Source: Acidobacteriota bacterium (lineage in GTDB: Bacteria; Acidobacteriota; Terriglobia; Acidoferrales; 2-02-FULL-67-57). From it: a stretch of DNA of 5,044 bases. Location: the NCBI GenBank assembly GCA_016210895.1, contig JACQTG010000233.1:1-5044 (forward strand), given 5' to 3'. Positions 1-5,044 of the stretch are shown piece by piece. The notes beneath the pieces are model-generated. The model was given only the letters and a program-made list of their open reading frames with translations, did not search any database and was not told the DNA's origin. Numbering within the stretch: position 1 is the stretch's first letter; each line of letters opens with the position of its first letter. Made by a program: the position numbers and the translations under genes.

Positions 1-1536
1 CAACTTGGGCCGCACGGCCACAATTGCGAGCGGCTTCGTCGTGGCACGCGCCAACTCGGCATAGTCCTCGCCCGGCACAATCAAGTACACCGGCGTCTCC
101 GACTCCAAGATCGCAGCCGCCTGCTCACGGTCATAGAGCTCGAGAATCGGTCGGTCGAGATAGAAGGCTAGGCTGGGCGCGGTCAGCTTGTAGTATCCCG
201 CCTGCCACTCGGCTCCCACCCCGCGCGCTTCCTGGCGGATGATTTCCGCCAAGGGGCGGACGGGCTTGTAGGCCTCGAACGGCTCCAGATAGAAGGCAAA
301 AACAGCGAAATAGAAAAATGCTAGTCCGGCCACGACGTAAGCATAGCGGCGGCGAAAGAGACCGAACGCGCACACGGGAACCGCGAGCAGCGGCAGCCAG
401 AGCCAGGGCGCAGAAAACAACGCCTGCGCGAGAACGAACAGCGTCACCATGAACGCAAGGAGCAGCACGCCTACCACGCCCAAGAGCAGGCGCGAGACCC
501 GCGCCCGCTCGAGGTAGAAAGCGATCCACACCGCCGCCAGAGGATAGAGCGGCAGGATGTAGTATTCCTGTTTGTTGCGCGAGAGGGAAAAGAACAGGAA
601 GTAGCCCCCGATCCACAGGCTCAGAAGCCACAGCCACCGACGGTCAATGCCCGGCGTCCCTCGCTTCCACCCTGCTGCGGCCCAGGCGACCGCGGCGGGA
701 AAGAGCAACGACCAGGGGAAAAAATCGGCGAAGAAGACGCCCACATAGTAGAACGGGCCGCGCGCGGGGCCGTAGCTGAGCGAGGCGAAGCGGCCTAGGT
801 TCTCCCGCAGAAAGAAATCCACCACCGGGCCCCAGCCCATCCGCACACCCAGCAGCACGTACCAGAACGAGCAGACGACGAGGCACAACAGGCCGCCAGC
901 GAGCCAGGGCGCGCGACGCAGCTGGCTCGCCCGGCCCGTTACCCAGAAATAGACGAGGAGAAAGAGCGCGGGCAGCAGCCCCACCGGCCCTTTGGCCAGA
1001 AACGCCAGCCCGAGAAACACGCACCCGAGCAGGAAATGGCTTTTCTTGTCCGATCTGAGCCAGAGCAGAAACCACACCAGCGCCCACAGGTCGCAAAACA
1101 GCATCAAGGTGTCAATCAGCAGCCGCCGCGCGAGGAGCAGAAACCGCGCGCTGGTGCCGAAGATGCCTGCGCCCAGCAAGGCGACTTCGTTTTCGGCGCC
1201 GAGAAGTTTTCCGACAAAGAAGACCCCCCACACGCACCCGTAGGCGAGTAGCGCCATGGGAAAGCGCTCCCAGAAAACAGAGACCGAGAGCATTTTGTAG
1301 AAGAGCGCCACCAGCCAGTAGGAGAGCGGCGGCTTGTTCAGCCGCGGCTCGCCGTTGAAGTGGGGCACCAGCCAATCGCCCCGCGCCAGCATTTCGCGCG
1401 GCGTCTGGGCGTAGAACGCTTCGTTCGCATCCCAGAGCGAGGAGTCATCAAGCGCCACGAACAAGGGCAGTGCCAGGAGCAGGAGGAGCCAGAGCGAGCG
1501 TCGCCTGCGGGGAAGAAGGCTCTCCGCAGCCTTCAC
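1..1536 (-). CDS. GT39/ArnT-like polyprenyl-phosphate-sugar glycosyltransferase, integral membrane (3' end outside window)
   Basis: Read on the minus strand, this frame stays open for 512 codons to the window edge. The family transfers a sugar from a polyprenyl-phosphate carrier to an acceptor such as lipid A or another envelope molecule, on the periplasmic face of the inner membrane. Visible family marks: a first membrane segment at about residues 15-29; the first periplasmic loop with WDANEAFYAQTPREM (35-49); FNGEPRLNKPPLSYW (60-74); an R-x-x-x-D type site around R138/D142; KGPVG (182-186); RNKQEYYILPLYP (320-332); many hydrophobic segments between; and a soluble C-terminal part from about residue 418. 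At 512 residues it is close to the usual family length, so only a short tail should be missing. The start is uncertain: no ATG precedes the conserved loop. GTG at 1534-1536 gives a short Arg-rich N-terminus before the first membrane segment; GTG at 1564-1566 is the alternative. Neither has a clear Shine-Dalgarno. It follows murJ by 52 bp, probably co-transcribed. Acceptor and sugar are unknown. Confidence 0.92.
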   Translation of the reverse strand, partial: MKAAESLLPRRRRSLWLLLLLALPLFVALDDSSLWDANEAFYAQTPREMLARGDWLVPHFNGEPRLNKPPLSYWLVALFYKMLSVSVFWERFPMALLAYGCVWGVFFVGKLLGAENEVALLGAGIFGTSARFLLLARRLLIDTLMLFCDLWALVWFLLWLRSDKKSHFLLGCVFLGLAFLAKGPVGLLPALFLLVYFWVTGRASQLRRAPWLAGGLLCLVVCSFWYVLLGVRMGWGPVVDFFLRENLGRFASLSYGPARGPFYYVGVFFADFFPWSLLFPAAVAWAAAGWKRGTPGIDRRWLWLLSLWIGGYFLFFSLSRNKQEYYILPLYPLAAVWIAFYLERARVSRLLLGVVGVLLLAFMVTLFVLAQALFSAPWLWLPLLAVPVCAFGLFRRRYAYVVAGLAFFYFAVFAFYLEPFEAYKPVRPLAEIIRQEARGVGAEWQAGYYKLTAPSLAFYLDRPILELYDREQAAAILESETPVYLIVPGEDYAELARATTKPLAIVAVRPKL

Positions 1537-1588
1537 CGCTTCGCCGTTTCCGCCTTCACGAGCCACGATTGGCCACGCAGGAGTGACG

Positions 1589-3202
1589 CTATTTCTGACC
1601 GGGTGTCGGCGGCACCGCCACCGTGGCGGCCGAGACGCCAGCCGGCCGCAGCCGGCCGGTCAGCAAGGTCGAGAGCTCACCCAGTTCTTCGGCCCGCAGG
1701 AGCCACGCCAACGAGAGATAGATCAGAATCCCGAAGGCCACCGTGGCCGCCGACCAGCCCGCCAACGCGCCCAGGCCGCTGACTTCCATCAGGCCCATGC
1801 GCGCGGCGAGCCACCAACAGCCTGCGCCCATCCCAGCCGCTGCCACGGTCGTCCGCGCGAGCGACACCGCTGTCCGCCGCTCGTTGATGGGTGCCACGCG
1901 CCGCCGGAAGAGTGCGTAGAGCAGCGCCAGGCTCAGGTAGGCGGCGAGCGAAGTCGCGAGCGCCAGCCCACCTTGCCCCAACGGGCCGACGAGCAGGAAG
2001 CAGAAAACCACGTTCGTCACTAGCGCCAGCGCCATCACCCGTATGGGCGTGGCCACGTCCTGGAGGGCGCAGATACCCTGCACGAGCAAGCGAATGGCGG
2101 CAATGGCGGGCAGGCCGAGGGCATAGAACAGCAGCGCCCAGGCGGTGAGCTCAGTCGAGGTCGCGCCGAACGTGTCGTATTCGAACAGCACGCGCACAAT
2201 CGGCCCGCGCAGCACCATCAAGCCCACCGCCGCCGGCACCACAATGAAGGCCACGATGCGCAGCGAAAACCCCATCGTGCGCGCCAGCGCGTCGAGCTTG
2301 CGCTCCGCCGCCTGCTCGGACATCACCGGCAGCACCACCGTGGCCACGCTCATGGCGTAGATGCCCAGCGCCAATTCCATCACCCGGTCGGCATAGTAGA
2401 GCGCCGAAATCCAACCCTCGGCGCGGCTGGCGAAGATGGTGCTCACCAGGATGTTGACCTGGTAGATGCCCACGCCCGCCGAGGCCGGCAGCACCAGCCG
2501 CGCCACGCGGCGGATTCCGGGATGGCCGAAGTCAACCTTGACCCGGAAGCGCATCCCGCGCCGCGCCAGCGAAGGGAGCTGCACCGCCAGTTGCAGCACG
2601 CCCCCAACTACCATACCGATCACCAGTGCGATCGCCGGCTCGCGAAACTCCAGCCACCAAGCGATGACCGCCGCCACCACGATGGCCGAGTTCAACAGCA
2701 GCGGAATGGAAGCCGGCAGGTTGAACACCCGCACCGCGTTCAGGGTGGCGCCCGCGAGCGCAGCCAGGGCGATCAACGCGCAGTAGGGAAGCGTAATCCG
2801 CGTCAACACCACCGCCAACGACCACTGCCCGGGCTCGGGGCTGAAGGCGGTGAAGACCCGCACCAGCCAGGGCGCGGCGATGACGCCGAGCACCGTCAAC
2901 CCCACCGCGACCGCCGCCAGAGTCCAGAACGCGCGCCGGGCGAACTCCCAGGATTCGGCCTCCGGGCGCTCCACCCGCCAGGTGGTGAACACGGGCACGA
3001 AGGCCCCGTTCATCACCCCTTCCGCCATCAGCCGGCGCAAGAGGTTGGGGATGCGAAAGGCGACGACAAAGGCGTCGGCGGCTAGGGTGGTGCCGAGCAG
3101 GATGGCCACCAGCAGGTCGCGCACGTAGCCGGAGAGCCGGTTCAGGAAATTGATCACGATGAGCCAGCGGGTGGAGCGAAGAATGTGGTGCTCGTCCGTC
3201 AT
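1589..3202 (-). CDS. murJ: MurJ (MviN) lipid II flippase
   Basis: Complete 537-residue protein of the MviN/MurJ family (MOP superfamily), usual length about 510-540. The family flips lipid II from the cytoplasmic to the periplasmic face of the inner membrane for peptidoglycan synthesis. The N-terminal signature is clear: NRLSGYVRD (21-29), ADAFVVAFRIPNLLRRLMAEG (42-62) and GAFVP (66-70). Aligned by eye to E. coli MurJ, the functionally important charged residues are kept: R22 (for R18), R28 (R24), D43 (D39), R56 (R52), and R273 in YYADRVME (R270). Many hydrophobic segments cover the length, matching the expected 14 membrane helices, and a short polar tail ends in PPTPGQK. An in-frame TGA lies directly before the ATG, so translation cannot start further upstream. 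No strong Shine-Dalgarno is seen before it. The start of the protein is slightly unusual (NRLSGY where many homologues have SRxLGF). It is the first gene of a likely two-gene operon with the downstream glycosyltransferase, read from a promoter in the divergent intergenic region. Confidence 0.97.
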   Translation of the reverse strand: MTDEHHILRSTRWLIVINFLNRLSGYVRDLLVAILLGTTLAADAFVVAFRIPNLLRRLMAEGVMNGAFVPVFTTWRVERPEAESWEFARRAFWTLAAVAVGLTVLGVIAAPWLVRVFTAFSPEPGQWSLAVVLTRITLPYCALIALAALAGATLNAVRVFNLPASIPLLLNSAIVVAAVIAWWLEFREPAIALVIGMVVGGVLQLAVQLPSLARRGMRFRVKVDFGHPGIRRVARLVLPASAGVGIYQVNILVSTIFASRAEGWISALYYADRVMELALGIYAMSVATVVLPVMSEQAAERKLDALARTMGFSLRIVAFIVVPAAVGLMVLRGPIVRVLFEYDTFGATSTELTAWALLFYALGLPAIAAIRLLVQGICALQDVATPIRVMALALVTNVVFCFLLVGPLGQGGLALATSLAAYLSLALLYALFRRRVAPINERRTAVSLARTTVAAAGMGAGCWWLAARMGLMEVSGLGALAGWSAATVAFGILIYLSLAWLLRAEELGELSTLLTGRLRPAGVSAATVAVPPTPGQK

Positions 3203-3245
3203 TCAGACCGTGGGAGGGAGCGCGCGAATCTCCCGTGGTTCGCCG

Positions 3246-3274
3246 ATGCTAGCACATGGGTGGGAAGCGGTAAA
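3246..3274 (-). promoter_or_regulatory. Candidate sigma70-type promoter for murJ
   Basis: On the minus strand a -35-like TTTACC (3269-3274, 4 of 6 to TTGACA) is followed by a 17-bp spacer and a -10-like TAGCAT (3246-3251, 4 of 6 to TATAAT, keeping the first TA and last AT). Transcription would begin near 3239, giving a leader of about 37 nt before the murJ ATG. The spacing is ideal and the position is right, but the hexamers are not perfect, so this is a prediction only. Confidence 0.42.
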
Positions 3275-3276
3275 TC

Positions 3277-3290
3277 GCGCCGGCCGGCGC
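3277..3290. repeat. 14-bp perfect palindrome between divergent promoters
   Basis: GCGCCGGCCGGCGC reads the same on both strands. It lies in the 30-bp gap between the -35 elements of the two predicted divergent promoters, a usual place for an operator that controls both directions. It is all G and C, so chance occurrence in GC-rich DNA is a real alternative. No regulator gene is present in the window. Confidence 0.35.
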
Positions 3291-3304
3291 ATTCGAGGAG
3301 GGGC

Positions 3305-3333
3305 TTGACACGGCATCCCGGGGCAACTAGCAT
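3305..3333 (+). promoter_or_regulatory. Sigma70-type promoter for the TonB-dependent receptor gene
   Basis: A perfect -35 hexamer TTGACA (3305-3310) is followed by an optimal 17-bp spacer and a -10-like TAGCAT (3328-3333, 4 of 6 to consensus with the most conserved positions kept). Transcription would start near 3340, leaving a leader of roughly 95 nt before the receptor start codon. An exact TTGACA with ideal spacing in GC-rich non-coding DNA makes this the better of the two promoter calls here. Confidence 0.6.
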
Positions 3334-3361
3334 TCGCCCACTCCTAGGGCGTTGGCGCACG

Positions 3362-3418
3362 TTCCCGGCACGTGTCTGGGAATTTCCTTCTTACCTGAGG
3401 GCGGACGACTAGACCGCC
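3362..3418 (+). other. Leader with two short inverted repeats upstream of the receptor gene
   Basis: Within the predicted 5' leader two perfect 5-bp inverted repeats are seen. The first is TTCCC (3362-3366) with GGGAA (3378-3382), enclosing a CACGTG palindrome at 3369-3374. The second is GGCGG (3400-3404) with CCGCC (3414-3418), around a 9-nt loop and ending 6 nt before the ribosome binding site. They could form small RNA hairpins or act as protein-binding sites. They match no riboswitch class that I recognise, and such short arms arise easily by chance. Confidence 0.25.
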
Positions 3419-3424
3419 GTGGAT

Positions 3425-3430
3425 GGAGGG
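3425..3430 (+). promoter_or_regulatory. Ribosome binding site of the receptor gene
   Basis: GGAGGG lies 5 nt before the ATG at 3436. This strong Shine-Dalgarno decides the start. The ATG at 3423 overlaps the site, is in another frame and has no comparable signal. Confidence 0.8.
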
Positions 3431-3435
3431 CACAG

Positions 3436-5044
3436 ATGAAACCCATTGCTCGAATTCTCTTCGTCGTGGTTTTTCTCGCCAGCTTGGGTGTGAACCTGAG
3501 TTGGGCGCAGACCTTCACCGGGACGTTCGTTGGGACGGTGAACGACTCGACCGGCGCGGTGTTGCCGGGCGCGAAGCTCACGGTGACGAATCTCGACACC
3601 GCGCTCGAGCGCACGGCCACCAGCGACAGCACGGGCGGTTACGTGGTGCCGCTGCTGCCGGCCGGCGAGTACAAGATCACGGTCGAAATCAGCGGCTTCA
3701 AGCGCGCCCTGCGCGAGCGCGTCAGTCTGCAGGTGAACCAGGAGCTGCGGGTGGATTTCACCCTCTCGCCCGGCGAGGTGATCGAAGAAGTCTTGGTCAC
3801 CGAGGCCCTGCCGCTGGTGCAGACGGAGACCGCGACCGTGGGCACGGTGGTGGCCCAGCGCGAAGTGCTGGAGCTGCCGCTGAACGGGCGGAACTTTCTC
3901 CAGCTCAACCTGCTCGTGCCCGGCGCGGTGCCCGGTGCCAAGGGCTCGCAGTTGGGCACGCAGGGCGGCTCGATCAACGTCCACGGCCTGCGCGAGTCCT
4001 CGAACTTCTTCTGGCTCGACGGCATTGACAACACCACCATGGCCATCGGCCAGCTGGTGGTGAACCCGCCGACGTATTCGGTCCAAGAGTTCAAGGTGCA
4101 GTCGCCCACCTATTCGGCCGAGTTCGGACGCACCGCTGGCGCGCAGATCAACATCATCACCCGCTCGGGCAAGAACACCTTCCACGGCGACGCGTACGAA
4201 TTCCTGCGCAACGACGTGCTCGACGCCAAGAACTTCTTCGACCCGGCGGGCAAGATTCCCAAGTTCCGCCGCAACCAGTTCGGCGTCGACGTGGGCGGGC
4301 CCATCGTGCGCGACCGCACCTTCTTCTTCGGCGGCTACGAAGCCCTGCGCGAACATCGCGCGCGGACCTTCACCGGGGTGGTCCCGCTGTCCGCGATGGT
4401 GACGGGGGACTTCTCCTCGCTCAACCCCAACCCGACCAGCTGCACCGACCCGGGCGCTATCTGCGATCCCTCCACCGGCTCGCCCTTTGCGGGCAACGTC
4501 ATTCCTTCTTCGCGGATTGACTCGATCGGAGGAACGCTGGCCGCCGCTTATCCGGCACCCAACAATCCCGACCCCTTGCGCAACCTCGCCGTCAACCCTG
4601 TGTTCGTCCTCTACGACCACAGCGTGATCGGGAAGGTGGATCATCAACTCACCAAGAACGACCACCTCTTCGGCCGCTACAACTTCCAGAACATCCACGA
4701 GGTTCAGCCCGTCAACCTCTTCGTCCGCACCACCAACATCCCCGGCTACGGGCGCCAGCAGCCCAAGACGCGCTTCCAGACCTTCGGCGTCAGCGACACC
4801 CATACCTTCTCCCCACGCGTGATCGGCGAATTCCGCTTTGGCTGGAACCGGTGGAAGCTCGATTACCTCCACCAGGATCAAGGCGACGACATCGCTCAAC
4901 GCCTGGGCATCCAGGGGCTCTCGACGCAACCAATCGACCTGGGCTTTCCCCTGATCAACATGGGCGGGGCCTTTGAGAACCTGGGCTCGGCTGACAACCT
5001 ACCCCAGCACGGCCCGTTTGACACCTACCACTGGGCCGGAACCG
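3436..5044 (+). CDS. TonB-dependent outer-membrane receptor with carboxypeptidase-regulatory-like domain (Oar-like; 3' end outside window)
   Basis: This frame is open from the ATG to the window edge, 536 codons; such receptors usually run to about 1000-1200 residues, so roughly half is present. Predicted layout: signal peptide 1-24 (Lys/Arg start, hydrophobic core, cut after SWA); carboxypeptidase-regulatory-like beta-sandwich at about 27-112 (GTVNDSTGAVLPGAKLTV, then TGGYVVPLLPAGEYKITVE, then GF); a TonB-box-like EEVLVTE at 117-123; plug domain at about 125-245 with LPLNGRNFLQLNLLVPG (147-163), NVHGLRESSNFFWLDGIDN (181-199) and AEFGRTAGAQINIITRSG (228-245); then the start of the beta-barrel with VGGPIVRDRTFFFGGYEALR. 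Two cysteines (336 and 343) lie in a predicted loop ahead of the common IPSSRID stretch. The family imports large or scarce substrates across the outer membrane using TonB-ExbBD energy; the substrate cannot be told from this part. It has its own promoter and a strong ribosome binding site and is divergent from murJ. The architecture is typical of Acidobacteriota, where such receptors are numerous. Confidence 0.95.
   Translation, partial: MKPIARILFVVVFLASLGVNLSWAQTFTGTFVGTVNDSTGAVLPGAKLTVTNLDTALERTATSDSTGGYVVPLLPAGEYKITVEISGFKRALRERVSLQVNQELRVDFTLSPGEVIEEVLVTEALPLVQTETATVGTVVAQREVLELPLNGRNFLQLNLLVPGAVPGAKGSQLGTQGGSINVHGLRESSNFFWLDGIDNTTMAIGQLVVNPPTYSVQEFKVQSPTYSAEFGRTAGAQINIITRSGKNTFHGDAYEFLRNDVLDAKNFFDPAGKIPKFRRNQFGVDVGGPIVRDRTFFFGGYEALREHRARTFTGVVPLSAMVTGDFSSLNPNPTSCTDPGAICDPSTGSPFAGNVIPSSRIDSIGGTLAAAYPAPNNPDPLRNLAVNPVFVLYDHSVIGKVDHQLTKNDHLFGRYNFQNIHEVQPVNLFVRTTNIPGYGRQQPKTRFQTFGVSDTHTFSPRVIGEFRFGWNRWKLDYLHQDQGDDIAQRLGIQGLSTQPIDLGFPLINMGGAFENLGSADNLPQHGPFDTYHWAGT

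Noticed and set aside
131..1375. Three minus-strand frames of 168, 150 and 87 codons (131-637, 644-1096, 1112-1375)
   Set aside because: They are alternative frames inside the glycosyltransferase gene. Their Arg/Ala/Gly-rich translations match no family, while the continuous frame carries the GT39 motifs throughout. They do not indicate a frameshifted gene.
1489..1600. Possible terminator between murJ and the glycosyltransferase
   Set aside because: No stable GC hairpin followed by a T-run is seen in this short junction, which favours co-transcription.
1583..3128. Plus-strand open frames opposite murJ (for example 1583-2023, 2466-2786 and 2522-3085)
   Set aside because: These are shadows of murJ. 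Their products are low-complexity, rich in Arg, Pro, Gln and Thr, with no domain features or ribosome binding sites.
3423..4028. 201-codon plus-strand frame starting at 3423
   Set aside because: It overlaps the receptor in another frame, its ATG lies within the receptor's ribosome binding site, and its product has no signal peptide or recognisable domain.
3409..4929. 506-codon antisense open frame on the minus strand covering the receptor gene
   Set aside because: Its codons line up exactly with the receptor's codons. A stop in this frame needs TTA, CTA or TCA in the receptor, which its GC-rich third positions avoid; the frame breaks at receptor codon CTA near 5000. The protein lacks family motifs and is rich in His, Arg, Glu and Val, as expected from a shadow.
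1..5044. CRISPR arrays, tRNA or rRNA genes, insertion sequences, phage or defence genes
   Set aside because: No regular spaced repeats, RNA gene sequences, transposase motifs or terminal inverted repeats were seen. Nearly all of the window is explained by three envelope genes.

Overview
This GC-rich window holds three protein genes that all belong to the cell envelope: two on the minus strand and one on the plus strand, with both partial genes running off the window edges. The plus-strand gene encodes a TonB-dependent receptor with an N-terminal carboxypeptidase-regulatory-like domain and a 'LNGRNF..LN.LVPG' type plug. This receptor style is greatly expanded in Acidobacteriota, so an acidobacterial (or similar soil Gram-negative) source is the best guess. 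That is an inference from protein style and base composition, not a proof.

Layout. Positions 1-1536 (minus) encode most of a GT39/ArnT-like multi-membrane-spanning glycosyltransferase whose 3' end lies beyond the left edge. Positions 1589-3202 (minus) encode a complete MurJ lipid II flippase of 537 residues, directly upstream of and co-directional with the glycosyltransferase, probably as an operon. Positions 3203-3435 form a divergent intergenic region. It contains two back-to-back sigma70-like promoters, a 14-bp perfect palindrome between them, and an inverted-repeat-rich leader in front of a good ribosome binding site. Positions 3436-5044 (plus) encode the first half of the receptor.

How they fit together. 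MurJ moves undecaprenyl-linked peptidoglycan precursor across the inner membrane. The GT39 protein should use a polyprenyl-phosphate-linked sugar on the periplasmic side. The receptor would sit in the outer membrane and import a large substrate or siderophore using TonB energy. The divergent arrangement allows shared regulation, but the receptor's substrate cannot be read from the sequence.

No RNA gene, CRISPR array, insertion sequence or phage element was seen. I found no clear previously undescribed system. The points most worth a second look are the divergent promoter region and the changed acidic motifs in the glycosyltransferase.
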